A stretch of DNA of 64,000 nt from Hyphomicrobiaceae bacterium (GTDB lineage Bacteria > Pseudomonadota > Alphaproteobacteria > Rhizobiales > Hyphomicrobiaceae): NCBI GenBank assembly GCA_041397645.1, contig JAWKWE010000004.1, positions 1,302,001 to 1,366,000 of the forward strand, in the 5' to 3' direction. The notes under the pieces were generated by a model that ran no database searches, was not told where the DNA came from, and saw only the letters and a program-made list of their open reading frames with translations. Every line of letters begins with the position of its first letter. Position 1 is the first letter of the stretch. This document shows, piece after piece, positions 8,360 through 17,821 of this stretch. The position numbers and the translations under genes are program-made.

Positions 8360-10593
8360 GCCTTTAGCTCCAGTCGCATGGCCTTGAGACGCACGGCATT
8401 TGCGGTGACCGTAATTGAAGACGCCGACATTGCAATGGCGGCAATTAGCGGAGTAACCAATCCCGCAACGGCCAACGGCACAAAAATGGCGTTGTAGACG
8501 ATGGCGATGCCAAAGTTTTGAAGAGCCAAGCGGTGTGCGCTCTTGGCGACAGCGAGTGCATCGCCCACGCCTGCCAGCGATTTGCCCTGTAATATCGCGT
8601 CGGCGGTTGTTTGACTGATGTCGGCAGCGCTTGCAGGTGAGAGCGATGCGTGCGCGGTAGCAAGCGCGGGGGCATCGTTAATGCCATCGCCAATCATCAA
8701 GACATGCCGTCCTGCCGCCTTGAGCTCGTCAAGGCGGGCGATCTTTTGATCCGGGTGCTGTCCGCCGCGCCAATCGGTGATGCCGGCTTCGTGAGCCGCG
8801 GCTTCAACGGCTTGCGGCCGATCGCCTGAAAGGACTTCAACAGAAAAACCTCCAGCCTTCAGCCGGGCAATCGTCTCAGCCGCATCGTCGCGCAACGTAT
8901 CGACGACATGGAAAGCCGTGACTTTGCCCGCCGCATCGCGATAGCAGATCGAACCGGTGCTTTCGTTTTTGTCGGCGCCGCACCATTCCGCTGAACCCAG
9001 ACGTTCCTCGCCTTGTTGAGTGATCCGCGAAAGCCCGCAGCCGGGAATCTCGCGTACGTTGTTCGCAGGCTCCACGCGTTGCCCGCGCACCGTGGCCTCG
9101 GCCACGATCGCGCGTGAGTAAGGATGACGGCTCGCGGCAGCGAGGGAGGCCGCGCGGATCAGAACGTCGTCGGGAAGGAGCCCGGTATCTGCCAGTTTTG
9201 GCTCGCCGGTCGTAAGCGTTCCGGTTTTGTCGAAGACCACGGTATCGATCTCCGACATGCGTTCGAGACCGTCGGCAGCTTTAAGGATCAGTCCGCGCGC
9301 GAAGAGCCGGCTAGATGCTGCAACTTGAACCGCAGGGACCGCCAGCGCGAGCGCGCACGGGCAGGTAACGATGAGAACGGCAATGGCCTTGGTCAGCGCC
9401 GGTTCCCAGCCTTGTCCCATCAGCATCCAACCGATGAAAGTCATAAGGCCCAGCAAATGGACGGCCGGGGCGTAGATACGTGCGGCGCGATCGGCCAAGC
9501 GCATATAGCGTCCGCGGTTCTGCTCGGCTGCTTCCATCAGCCTTGAGATTTCTGCGATCAGTGAACCTTCCTCGGTCGCGGTTGCTTCCACGACGAGCGG
9601 CCCAGTCAGATTTAAAGTGCCTGCATAAACGCGCGTGCCCTCGGACACCTTCTTTGGTGCGGTCTCGCCGGTGAGCAGACTGTCGTCTATATCGCTGACG
9701 CCTTCGCGAACTATGCCATCGGCGGCGATGCGCTCCCCGGTCGCTGCGAGCACGCGCATTCCGGGTTTGAGGTTTTTGGCGGAAATCCGCTCCACGCGGT
9801 CATCGTCATGGACGCGGGAGGCAAAGTAGGCGCGAAACCCAAGCAGGTTTGCCGCTGCGCCCGCCGCTTTCGTCCGCATCTGTTGATCGAGCAGTCGCCC
9901 GATCAAGAGGAAGGCGAGCAATGTGATGGCTGCGTCGAAATAGACGTTGTGTGTGCCGCGGATCGTATGAAAGAGGCTCATGGCCGTTGCGAGCAGCACG
10001 CCCAGAGAAATCGGCACATCCATATTGAGACGGCCGCCACGCAGCGCGCCGGCTGCGGACTTGAAGAATGGCTGGCCCGCATAAGCGATGGCGGGCAGTG
10101 CAATAAGCGCCGACAGCCAATGGAACATCGACTGGACCGAGTCTTCCATATCGCCCGACGCCGCTCCGGCCCACACGGATACCGATAGCAACATCACGTT
10201 CATGGCGGCGAAGCCGGCAACACCAAGTCGCTTGAGAAGATCTCCGTCGCGGGCAGCTGCCTCGGCGTCAGGAGTTGCTGAAAGCTCTGCCGCTTCGTGC
10301 CCGGCCTTCGTCAAAGCGCCGATCAGTTCTTCAATGCTGAGTTTGTCGGTTTCGTGTGCGATCGAGACGCGCCGCGCCGCAAGATTGGCCCGCGCGCTGA
10401 CCACGCCGGGGAGTTTGCAGAGCGTACCTTCGACCGATTGGATGCAAGCGCCGCAATGCATGTCGTTGACGGCAAGCGTCACGTGCTCAATAACCGGACC
10501 GTTGTCGTTCGTTACGACCGGTCCTGAAGCGGCACGGGCTGCTCCATCGCCAGGTTGTGACCCGGCGTCGACGCGTCTCAAGGCTTCAGCCAT
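8356..10593 (-). CDS. ccoI: Copper-translocating P1B-type ATPase CcoI/FixI
   Basis: 745-residue heavy-metal P-type ATPase that supplies copper for the CuB centre of cbb3 oxidase. An N-terminal HMA domain carries the CxxC metal site (Cys47 and Cys50, MHCGAC). Membrane helices follow, with the CPC motif (TCPCALALAVP), the phosphorylation loop DKTGTLTTGEP and the hinge GDGINDAPAL. The ATG at 10593 overlaps the end of ccoH by 16 bases, implying coupled translation. Its place between ccoH and ccoS distinguishes it from a detoxifying CopA. Confidence 0.95.
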   Translation of the reverse strand: MAEALRRVDAGSQPGDGAARAASGPVVTNDNGPVIEHVTLAVNDMHCGACIQSVEGTLCKLPGVVSARANLAARRVSIAHETDKLSIEELIGALTKAGHEAAELSATPDAEAAARDGDLLKRLGVAGFAAMNVMLLSVSVWAGAASGDMEDSVQSMFHWLSALIALPAIAYAGQPFFKSAAGALRGGRLNMDVPISLGVLLATAMSLFHTIRGTHNVYFDAAITLLAFLLIGRLLDQQMRTKAAGAAANLLGFRAYFASRVHDDDRVERISAKNLKPGMRVLAATGERIAADGIVREGVSDIDDSLLTGETAPKKVSEGTRVYAGTLNLTGPLVVEATATEEGSLIAEISRLMEAAEQNRGRYMRLADRAARIYAPAVHLLGLMTFIGWMLMGQGWEPALTKAIAVLIVTCPCALALAVPAVQVAASSRLFARGLILKAADGLERMSEIDTVVFDKTGTLTTGEPKLADTGLLPDDVLIRAASLAAASRHPYSRAIVAEATVRGQRVEPANNVREIPGCGLSRITQQGEERLGSAEWCGADKNESTGSICYRDAAGKVTAFHVVDTLRDDAAETIARLKAGGFSVEVLSGDRPQAVEAAAHEAGITDWRGGQHPDQKIARLDELKAAGRHVLMIGDGINDAPALATAHASLSPASAADISQTTADAILQGKSLAGVGDALAVAKSAHRLALQNFGIAIVYNAIFVPLAVAGLVTPLIAAIAMSASSITVTANAVRLKAMRLELKA

Positions 10594-11084
10594 AAGCGCT
10601 CCTTGGCGCGGTACAGGATGCCCTTGTCCGCGTTGGCGGAATCGACGGCCTCGATGCTGGCGATGTAAGTCCCAGCGGCGCGATGCGGAAGGGAGGCCTC
10701 GTAGGCGCCTTCGGGCGTTTGTGCGAGCGTGACCGTGACGTCCTCAACTTCGCTGGCGGGGCGGCCGAGGGTTGCCGTGATGGTCAAGCCGCTCACGGCT
10801 TTGCCGTCCTTGTCGCGGATATCGATGGATAGCCTGTCGCCCGAGGGCGCCAGCTTGATTTGGTCGCGCCATCCGAGCTGGGCCTGACGCTCTGATGCTT
10901 CGATGCGTTCGTTATACTTCAAGCCTTTGCGATACGGCTCGTTCGAAACGACGCCGGAATTGGTCTTGAGCGCCATGTCGATGAAATAGCCATTCACCGC
11001 GAAGATGATGCCAAAAAAGCCGATGAGACCGTATAGGACGTGACGGCCGGTGATTACGAAGGTTGTGTCGGACATTTTGGACAT
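10578..11084 (-). CDS. ccoH: cbb3 oxidase accessory protein CcoH/FixH
   Basis: 168-residue protein with one N-terminal membrane helix (about residues 10-33, GRHVLYGLIGFFGIIFAVNGYF) and a periplasmic FixH domain. That domain includes the family segment YNERIEASERQAQLGW and a C-terminal beta-rich region. CcoH is a stable assembly partner of cbb3 oxidase. The start is four bases after the ccoG stop, and the 3' end overlaps ccoI. Length and order (G-H-I-S) match the family closely. Confidence 0.92.
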   Translation of the reverse strand: MSKMSDTTFVITGRHVLYGLIGFFGIIFAVNGYFIDMALKTNSGVVSNEPYRKGLKYNERIEASERQAQLGWRDQIKLAPSGDRLSIDIRDKDGKAVSGLTITATLGRPASEVEDVTVTLAQTPEGAYEASLPHRAAGTYIASIEAVDSANADKGILYRAKERLWLKP

Positions 11085-11088
11085 GGCG

Positions 11089-12576
11089 TCATGGCCTCCG
11101 GAATGTTGCTTTGCGCGTGGCGATCGTGTCGCTCTGGGTATCTTTGACGATGAAGTTGAATGGCTCGGTCTGGGAAGCGAGCTTGGAGAGGGCCGCAGCC
11201 GGGACGGTCACGAAGACGCGCGTTTCGCTCAGCACGTCAGTCGGAACGACGATCGAGGGCTTGTCTTGGTCTTCCCGTCCGCTCAGCACCATGTGACTAC
11301 CCTCCGGCAGGCCTTCGATGCCGACGGTAAACGTGCGCGGTTCATGCAGCTTGTTCAGGACCTTGAGGGTAAAGCCGTTGCGGATGTCGCCATTGGCCAG
11401 CTGAACGAACAGCGGGTTGCGGTCGGCCATGACGTTGGCTTCAACAACCGAACGGTGCAGCAGCGTCCCAAGCATGATGAAGCCGACCAGTGCGATCAGC
11501 CCGATATACAGAAATGTACGCGCGCGAAAAATCTTGACGGGCGAGGTCGATCCTTTGGCGACGGCCTCCTGATTTGCAATCGTGTCATAAGCGATGAGGC
11601 GGGTTGGCCGCCCGATCTTCGTCATGATGTCGTCGCAGGCGTCGATGCATAGCGCGCACTGGATGCATTCGAGCTGCAGACCATCGCGAATATCTATGCC
11701 CATCGGGCAGACGGCGACGCACGCTTTGCAATCGATGCAATCACCCGTGACCCGCTCTGGCCCTGCGCTCTTGCGGATAGGTCCGCGAGGTTCGCCACGC
11801 TGATCGCGGTAGGAGATCAACAGCGATTCATGATCGACCATCGCGCCTTGGATGCGAGGCCACGGACACATGTAGATGCAGACCTGTTCGCGCGCGATGC
11901 CGCCGAGCAGATAGGTGGTGCCGGTGAGAATGGCGATGAAGAGATACGCCTCCTTGGGAGCCGTTCCGTGCAGCAGTTCTTGAGCAAGGGTCGGCGCATC
12001 AGCGAAGTAGAAGACGAACGCACCGCCGGTGGCCACCGCAATGGCAATCCAGGTTAGGTGGGTCATGAGCTTCTTGAAGATCTTGGAGAGACCCCACGGC
12101 TCTTTGTCCAGGCGGATGCGCGCGTTGCGGTCACCCTGCCAGAAGCGTTCAACCAGAACCATCAGGTCGGTCCAAACGGTCTGCGGACAGAAGTAGCCGC
12201 ACCAGACGCGGCCGGCGACGGACGTGACAACGAAAAGAACGAGAGCGGCGAGAACGAGCAGGCCGGTGACGTAATAGAACTCCTGCGGCCAGATCTCGAT
12301 GCCGAACATAAAGAAGCGGTTGTTGGCCATGTCGAGCAACACGGCCTGATTGGGCAGCTCCGGCCCGCGATCGTATCGGACCCAAGGAATGAGGTAATAG
12401 ATGCCCAGGCACAGGGCCATAAGGGCCCATTTCAGATTGCGATAAGTGCCGTGGGTGAGTTTTGGATAGATCTTTTGCCGAGACGCATATCCAACGCGAT
12501 CGACGCGGCGGTTTACGGCCGCCACGTCGTGTATTTCTGGTTTCGGTGCTTCTTGCTTGCCGGAGTGCTGAAGCAT
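11089..12576 (-). CDS. ccoG: CcoG/FixG/RdxA membrane iron-sulfur protein
   Basis: 495-residue membrane protein with several helices in the N-terminal half and two 4Fe-4S ferredoxin clusters (CIDCKACVAVCP and CIQCALCIDACD) around residues 260-300. The conserved WCGYFCPQTVW segment is present. A C-terminal immunoglobulin-like periplasmic domain ends the protein. CcoG is known as a cupric reductase that helps copper delivery to cbb3 oxidase. It is the first gene of ccoGHIS and lies 37 bases after ccoP, so the structural and assembly genes are probably one transcript. Confidence 0.95.
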   Translation of the reverse strand: MLQHSGKQEAPKPEIHDVAAVNRRVDRVGYASRQKIYPKLTHGTYRNLKWALMALCLGIYYLIPWVRYDRGPELPNQAVLLDMANNRFFMFGIEIWPQEFYYVTGLLVLAALVLFVVTSVAGRVWCGYFCPQTVWTDLMVLVERFWQGDRNARIRLDKEPWGLSKIFKKLMTHLTWIAIAVATGGAFVFYFADAPTLAQELLHGTAPKEAYLFIAILTGTTYLLGGIAREQVCIYMCPWPRIQGAMVDHESLLISYRDQRGEPRGPIRKSAGPERVTGDCIDCKACVAVCPMGIDIRDGLQLECIQCALCIDACDDIMTKIGRPTRLIAYDTIANQEAVAKGSTSPVKIFRARTFLYIGLIALVGFIMLGTLLHRSVVEANVMADRNPLFVQLANGDIRNGFTLKVLNKLHEPRTFTVGIEGLPEGSHMVLSGREDQDKPSIVVPTDVLSETRVFVTVPAAALSKLASQTEPFNFIVKDTQSDTIATRKATFRRP

Positions 12577-12613
12577 GTCGTGTTGTGTCTTTCTTTAGGT
12601 CAGGAGGCTTGCG

Positions 12614-13486
12614 TTACTTGCCGCCTCCCAGACCGTGAACGTAAATCGCGAGCGTCTTGATGGTGACCGGATCAAGACGGGTATGCCATTGAGGCATGAT
12701 GCCTCCGCGGCCTGTCTTGATGGTCTGCATCACGTCGGCCTTGTCGCCGCCGTACAGCCAGATCGCGTCCGTCAGGTTGGGTGCGCCAAGCTCCTGATTG
12801 CCGGTTCCCTTCTCGCCATGGCAGACCGCGCAGTTGTCGGCAAAGATCGTTGCACCACGTGCGGCAGCCTCTTTGTCGGTCGATTTGCCCGACAGAGAGA
12901 GAACGTATTCGGCAGCATCGGAGATCTGCTTTTCGTCGAGAACCTGGTCGAGACCGAAGCGCGGCATGGCAGAGCTGCGAGTATCGGTATCCTCGGAGCG
13001 GATGCCGTGCGTGATGGACTGTTGGATGGCGTCGAGAGAGCCGCCCCACAGCCAGTCATCGTCGTTCAGGTTCGGGTAGCCATTTGCGCCTTGAGCACCG
13101 CGACCGTGGCACGGTGCGCAGTTCGCTGCGAATGCAGCAGCACCCGAAGCTGTCGCAAAGCGCAGCAGCTCTGGGTTCTTGGCAATATCGGCAATGGCCG
13201 CCTTTTCAACCTCGGTACGATACTGAGCTTGTGCGGCCTTTCCTGCAGCGACTTCCTGCATCACTTCCTGACGCTGGCTGTAGCCGAGCATACCCTTTGT
13301 GTAGCCATTCATCAAAGGCCAAGCCGGATACGCGATCCAGTAGCCGATTGCCCAGACGATGGTGGCGTAGAAGGTGTAGAGCCACCAGCGCGGAAGAGGC
13401 TTGTTAAGCTCCTTGAGGTCACCGTCCCAAACGTGACCGGTGGTCTCAACGCCCGTGGCGTGGTCGATTTCTTTATTATGTCCCAT
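12614..13486 (-). CDS. ccoP: cbb3 oxidase subunit III, dihaem cytochrome c CcoP
   Basis: 290-residue membrane-anchored dihaem cytochrome from the ATG at 13486 (MGHNKEIDHATGVETTGHVWDG). The N-terminal helix is around residues 36-55. The two haem c sites are Cys123/Cys126/His127 (CAPCH) and Cys219/Cys222/His223 (CAVCH). The N-terminal GHxWDGDLKELNKPLPRWW stretch is diagnostic of CcoP. A longer frame to 13594 has no family support and overlaps ccoQ. It passes electrons from cytochrome bc1/cytochrome c to CcoO and CcoN. Confidence 0.95.
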   Translation of the reverse strand: MGHNKEIDHATGVETTGHVWDGDLKELNKPLPRWWLYTFYATIVWAIGYWIAYPAWPLMNGYTKGMLGYSQRQEVMQEVAAGKAAQAQYRTEVEKAAIADIAKNPELLRFATASGAAAFAANCAPCHGRGAQGANGYPNLNDDDWLWGGSLDAIQQSITHGIRSEDTDTRSSAMPRFGLDQVLDEKQISDAAEYVLSLSGKSTDKEAAARGATIFADNCAVCHGEKGTGNQELGAPNLTDAIWLYGGDKADVMQTIKTGRGGIMPQWHTRLDPVTIKTLAIYVHGLGGGK

Positions 13487-13496
13487 AGGTCTGCCC

Positions 13497-13676
13497 TCAG
13501 TCGGCGCTTCTGGAGCCAGTATTGGATTCTTCCAAATCCAATGCCTGGCGCTGTGCATGTTCGAGCCGATCACGGTTCGACGGCCAGAAGACATAGCCGA
13601 GCACGATCAGGAAAATGGCAATGAATAAGATCAGCGATATTGTCTGACTCACTGCCGCGACGTTTTCGTAGGTCAT
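13497..13676 (-). CDS. ccoQ: cbb3 oxidase subunit CcoQ
   Basis: 59-residue single-span protein read directly from the bases: MTYENVAAVSQTISLILFIA, then a hydrophobic run ending in VLGYVFWPSNRDR and a polar tail. Size, topology, the WPSNRxR motif after the helix, and the position between ccoO and ccoP identify it as CcoQ, a small stabilising subunit. The gaps are 12 bases to ccoO and 10 bases to ccoP. Confidence 0.9.
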   Translation of the reverse strand: MTYENVAAVSQTISLILFIAIFLIVLGYVFWPSNRDRLEHAQRQALDLEESNTGSRSAD

Positions 13677-13688
13677 TCGCTTGAACTC

Positions 13689-14414
13689 CTACCTGAGGTT
13701 TGGCCCGGAAGCGTCGAAGCTCGCGAAATCGACCAACGTGCCGAGCATCTGCAGATACGCGATGACCGCATCGAGCTCAGACACCTTGCTCGGATCACCG
13801 TCGAAATCGGCAACCTTTGCCTTGGGATATCGCTTCAAGAGCTCGCCAGCTTCCTTGCTGTCAGGTTGGACCTGAGCCTCAAGGTCGGTTAGCGCGTTCG
13901 AAACCATCGCATCGTCATAAGGCACGCCGATCGTCTGGAGCGTCTTAAGCTTTTCTCCGATATTATAGGTATCGAGCTTGCGTTCCTTCAACCAAGGATA
14001 GGACGGCATGATGCTCTCCGGCACGACGGCGCGGGGATTGGTCATGTGCTCCGCGTGCCATTGATCGGAATATTTGCCGCCGACGCGAGCGAGGTCGGGA
14101 CCGGTACGCTTGGAACCCCACTGGAAGGGGTGGTCGTACATGCTTTCGGCCGCGAGGCTGTAGTGGCCGTAACGCTCGACTTCATCGCGCAAGGTGCGGA
14201 TCATCTGCGAATGGCAGACGTAGCATCCTTCGCGAATGTAGATGTCGCGTCCGGCGAGTTCGAGAGGTGAATAGGGACGCATCCCTTTCACCTTCTCGAT
14301 TGTGCTGTCGACCCAGAACAGCGGTGCGATCTGGAACAGGCCGCCGATCGAGACGACGACAAGAACGCAGACGAGCAGCAGGATGGAGTTCTTTTCAAGG
14401 ATTTCGTGTTTCAT
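13689..14414 (-). CDS. ccoO: cbb3 oxidase subunit II, monohaem cytochrome c CcoO
   Basis: 241-residue monohaem cytochrome anchored by one N-terminal helix (residues about 10-32). The haem c site is Cys64/Cys67/His68 in REGCYVCHSQMIR, with a distal methionine expected in the IMPSYPWL segment. Family hallmarks include RYGHYSLAAESMYDHPFQWGSKRTGPDLARVG. The start is the ATG at 14414, 12 bases after ccoN. It conducts electrons between CcoP and the catalytic subunit. Confidence 0.96.
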   Translation of the reverse strand: MKHEILEKNSILLLVCVLVVVSIGGLFQIAPLFWVDSTIEKVKGMRPYSPLELAGRDIYIREGCYVCHSQMIRTLRDEVERYGHYSLAAESMYDHPFQWGSKRTGPDLARVGGKYSDQWHAEHMTNPRAVVPESIMPSYPWLKERKLDTYNIGEKLKTLQTIGVPYDDAMVSNALTDLEAQVQPDSKEAGELLKRYPKAKVADFDGDPSKVSELDAVIAYLQMLGTLVDFASFDASGPNLR

Positions 14415-14426
14415 GTTTCTGGATCC

Positions 14427-16079
14427 TTACTCGGCCGGCTGCAGACGAAGCTCAGGCGCTGCCGCGACACGGGGCTGTTCGGCCGCATCGACGCTTTCGT
14501 CACCTCGGATCGTGCGCCACAGATTGTAGGCCATGATCAGCGAGCCGAGGACGAACAGACCGCCGCCGGTTGCACGGATGATGTAGTAGGGATGCATAGC
14601 TTCGACCGTCTCCACGAACGAGTAGGAGAGGAAGCCGAGCTTGTCGTAGGCCCGCCACATCAAACCCTGCATGATGCCCGACACCCACATCGAGGTGATG
14701 TAGAGCAGGATGCCGATGGTCGAGATCCAGAAGTGCCATTCAACCAGACGGATCGAGTAAAGCGCCTTGCGCTTCCACAGCCACGGAACGAGGCAGTAGA
14801 TTGCGCCAAACGACACCATTGCGACCCAGCCGAGTGCGCCGGAATGAACGTGGCCGATGGTCCAGTCGGTGTAGTGCGACAGAGAGTTGACGGCCTTGAT
14901 GGACATCATCGGGCCTTCGAAGGTCGACATGCCGTAGAACGCCACCGAGACTACGAGCAGACGCACGACCGGGTCGGTACGCAGCTTGTCCCAGGCGCCC
15001 GAAAGCGTCATCAGACCGTTGATCATGCCACCCCAAGAGGGCATCCACAGCATGATCGAGAACGTCATGCCAAGGGTTTGGACCCAGTCGGGAAGGGCGG
15101 TATAGTGCAAGTGGTGCGGACCAGCCCAGATGTACAGGAAGATAAGGGTCCAGAAGTGGACGATCGACAGCCTGTAGGAGTAGACGGGACGCTCAACGCG
15201 CTTCGGGATGAAGTAGTACATGATCCCGAGGAAGCCGGCGGTCAGGAAGAAGCCAACCGCGTTATGGCCATACCACCACTGCGTCATGGCATCCTGCACG
15301 CCACCGAAGAGCACGTAGCTCTTTGGCTCATAGAGCGAGATCGGGAGTGCGAGGTTGTTGACGATGTGCAGCATGGCAATCGTCACGATGAAGGCAAGAT
15401 AGAACCAGTTTGCCACGTAGATGTGGGGCTCCTTGCGCTTCATGATCGTTCCCAGGAAGACCACGAGATACACGACCCAGACGATCGTGAGCCACAGATC
15501 CGCATACCACTCGGGTTCAGCGTATTCCTTGCTCTCCGTGATGCCCAGCAGGTAGCCTGTACCCGCGATCACGATGAAAAGGTTGTAGCCGTAGATGACA
15601 AACCAGGGTGCCCAGTAGCCGAGCAGTCGGGCATGTGTCGTGCGTTGAACCACGTAGAACGAGGTTGCCAGCAGCACGTTACCGCCGAAAGCGAAGATAA
15701 CCGCCGAAGTGTGCAGCGGCCGCAGACGACCAAAACTGGTCCAGGGCATGTCTAGGTTCAGGACAGGGAAGGCCAGCTGCCAAGCGATGATGTCGCCGAC
15801 AAGGAACCCTGCGATACCCCAAAACACTGCTGCGACGACCGCGAAGCGGATAGGCCCATCCAAGTAACCGCTTGAATCTGCGACCCGCTCCTTGAACATC
15901 TGGGTCAGGACGTAAATTGCGGCTATTGCGGCTGCGGCCGTGAAAACCCAACCATGGAAAGACATCGCTGGATCGGGAGATCCCAGACCCAGTGCGACGC
16001 CGACGACGGCGAATACGACAGCCGTTAATACGGCCATGGCATCGCCAAATGCGCTTTTTTCTGTGTGTGTGACTGCCAT
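14427..16079 (-). CDS. ccoN: cbb3 oxidase catalytic subunit I CcoN
   Basis: 550-residue haem-copper oxidase subunit with about 12 membrane helices. It binds the low-spin haem b and the high-spin haem b3/CuB centre, which reduces oxygen at low concentration. Recognisable elements include RPLHTSAVIFAFGGN near residue 110, WWYGHNAVGFFLTAGFLG and DWTIGHVHSGALGW. I take the ATG at 16079, preceded by GGGGAG at good spacing, over a GTG at 16097. It is the promoter-proximal gene of ccoNOQP-GHIS, with an FNR/FixK-type box 91 bases upstream. Confidence 0.96.
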   Translation of the reverse strand: MAVTHTEKSAFGDAMAVLTAVVFAVVGVALGLGSPDPAMSFHGWVFTAAAAIAAIYVLTQMFKERVADSSGYLDGPIRFAVVAAVFWGIAGFLVGDIIAWQLAFPVLNLDMPWTSFGRLRPLHTSAVIFAFGGNVLLATSFYVVQRTTHARLLGYWAPWFVIYGYNLFIVIAGTGYLLGITESKEYAEPEWYADLWLTIVWVVYLVVFLGTIMKRKEPHIYVANWFYLAFIVTIAMLHIVNNLALPISLYEPKSYVLFGGVQDAMTQWWYGHNAVGFFLTAGFLGIMYYFIPKRVERPVYSYRLSIVHFWTLIFLYIWAGPHHLHYTALPDWVQTLGMTFSIMLWMPSWGGMINGLMTLSGAWDKLRTDPVVRLLVVSVAFYGMSTFEGPMMSIKAVNSLSHYTDWTIGHVHSGALGWVAMVSFGAIYCLVPWLWKRKALYSIRLVEWHFWISTIGILLYITSMWVSGIMQGLMWRAYDKLGFLSYSFVETVEAMHPYYIIRATGGGLFVLGSLIMAYNLWRTIRGDESVDAAEQPRVAAAPELRLQPAE

Positions 16080-16169
16080 TTTGTGCTCCCCGGACACGGG
16101 GCATCGCGGCCAAGCTGAAGTGGGGCCAGACGCCAGTTGTCGTTGTCGCTAGCCGGGTTCGATGGCGCG

Positions 16170-16183
16170 TTGATCAAAGTCAA
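16170..16183. promoter_or_regulatory. FNR/FixK-type anaerobox upstream of ccoN
   Basis: TTGAT-CAAA-GTCAA, one base off the TTGAT-N4-ATCAA consensus for FNR and FixK. It lies 91 bases upstream of the ccoN ATG in the 341-base spacer to the glutamine-synthetase-like gene. cbb3 operons in alphaproteobacteria are classically switched on by FixK/FnrN under low oxygen, so the site fits its place. No other convincing box or feature was found in 16080-16420. Confidence 0.72.
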
Positions 16184-16420
16184 ACTTGCGGCGATTCAAC
16201 TCTGCGAACTTAGTAGGAAACTGCCAATGGATCCGCGTGTTAACGAAATTGGGAGCAACTATGTCGCGGCAGCACGATAAATAACTGTAAGCAGACTTTT
16301 TTCAGGGCGCGCCGGTCTCTTGCCGGCTCACCGTCCTTAGCCTACTTCTTACGCATTGCCAAATGCATAGCGGCCCCTAGCGCCGCTGGTAGCCGATGTT
16401 TTGATGTTACGTTGCCAAGC

Positions 16421-17821
16421 CTACACGCTGAGCAGCAGATGCTCGCGTTCCCAAGGGCTGATGACGCGCATGAACTCTTCGAATTCGGAGCGCTTCAACG
16501 CGAGGTAGACGTGACTGAACCGCTTGCCTAGGACCGAACGAAGCTCCTCGCACTCTTCAAAAGCGATCAACGCTTCCAAGAGGCCGCGCGGCAATTGGTG
16601 GTCATTGCGATAGGCGTTGCCAATGACGGGCTCGCGTGGCTCCAGCGCATTCTTCATGCCCAGGTAGCCGCAGGCCAGACTGGCAGCCACGGCGAGGTAG
16701 GGATTAGCGTCCGAACCCGGCAGCCGGTTCTCCACCCGGCGCGCGTTATCGGGGGAAATTGGTATGCGCAACCCGGCTGAGCGGTTGTCATGCCCCCACT
16801 CCACGTTGATCGGGGCGGCGCCACCAGGGACGAGGCGGCGGTACGAGTTCACATAGGGCGCAAACAGGCACATGGCGGCTGGCAGGTAGGTCTGCTGGCC
16901 GGCAAGGAAGTTGAAAAACAGTCCGCTGGGCGAACCATCGTCCTTGGTGAAGATGTTGCGTCCGGTCTTTCTGTCCACGATGCTCTGGTGGATGTGCATG
17001 GCGCTGCCCGGCTCGTTCTCCAGCGGTTTGGCCATGAAGGTCGCATAACAGTTCTGCCGGAACGCGGCTTCGCGGATCGTGCGTTTGAAGAAGAACACCT
17101 GGTCGGCGAGGTTCACCGCATCGCCGTGCAGCAAATTGATTTCAAGCTGAGCGGCGCCGCCTTCCTGGATAATGGTGTCGATCTTTAAATATTGCAGCTC
17201 GGCGAATTCGTAGACGTCGTCGACGATCTTGTCATATTCGTCCACCGCGCCAAGGCTGTAGGCTTGGCGGCCCGCACCCTTTCGGCCCGATCTTCCAACC
17301 GGAGGCTCAAGCGGGTAATCGGGATCGGTATTCGTTTTGGTCAGATAGAATTCAAGTTCCGGCGCCACGACCGGGACCCAACCCTCCTTGTCATAGAGAT
17401 TGAGGACGTGCCGCAGCACGTTGCGTGGAGCGATCTCTACCGGGCTACCGTTTTGCCAAGTCGCATCGTGGATGACCTGGGCTGTCGGGCTGGAGGCCCA
17501 TGGTGCCGGACGGATGGTCGATAGGTCTGGAACCATCACCAAATCGCTCTCGGCATAAAGTGTTTCGCCGTCTTCTTCGAAGCCGACGTAGTCGCCCGTA
17601 ATGGTTTGATGAAAGATCGAAATCGGAAGGTGCACAGCGCCAAGCTTGGCAAATTTCTCCGCCGGCATGGTCTTGCCGCGCGCAACGCCGGCAATATCCG
17701 GCACTGCACAATCGACTTCTTCAATACGATGTTCGCGAAGCCAAGTCTTGATGGTGTCAGAGGTCGCGCCCGCACCGTAGCCATCGGCCTCGGGGGATGT
17801 CGCGCCGTATTCGGCAGTCAT
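16421..17821 (-). CDS. Glutamine synthetase family ligase (gamma-glutamylpolyamine synthetase type)
   Basis: 466-residue type I glutamine-synthetase fold protein from the ATG at 17821 (MTAEYGATSPEADGYG). The frame extends to 18061 but that extension has no family character. Catalytic-domain motifs visible are the metal-binding ELEFYL, QLEINLLHGDA, the nucleotide loop SAMHIHQSI and SDANPYLAVAASLACGYLG. The N-terminal HRIEEVDCAVPDIAGVARGK is typical of the PuuA-like subgroup, which ligates glutamate to putrescine or related amines. It is divergent from potFGHI-puuB, and a paralogue lies at 39726. A true nitrogen-assimilation GlnA is unlikely given the context. Confidence 0.85.
   Translation of the reverse strand: MTAEYGATSPEADGYGAGATSDTIKTWLREHRIEEVDCAVPDIAGVARGKTMPAEKFAKLGAVHLPISIFHQTITGDYVGFEEDGETLYAESDLVMVPDLSTIRPAPWASSPTAQVIHDATWQNGSPVEIAPRNVLRHVLNLYDKEGWVPVVAPELEFYLTKTNTDPDYPLEPPVGRSGRKGAGRQAYSLGAVDEYDKIVDDVYEFAELQYLKIDTIIQEGGAAQLEINLLHGDAVNLADQVFFFKRTIREAAFRQNCYATFMAKPLENEPGSAMHIHQSIVDRKTGRNIFTKDDGSPSGLFFNFLAGQQTYLPAAMCLFAPYVNSYRRLVPGGAAPINVEWGHDNRSAGLRIPISPDNARRVENRLPGSDANPYLAVAASLACGYLGMKNALEPREPVIGNAYRNDHQLPRGLLEALIAFEECEELRSVLGKRFSHVYLALKRSEFEEFMRVISPWEREHLLLSV

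Noticed and set aside
14406..15755. 449-codon plus-strand open frame
   Set aside because: Antisense to ccoN, rich in His, Asp, Arg and Val as expected from the reverse of membrane-protein codons.
16369..16387. AGCGGC / GCCGCT hairpin after the glutamine-synthetase-like gene
   Set aside because: Only 6 bp with no T-run on the minus strand; not called a terminator.
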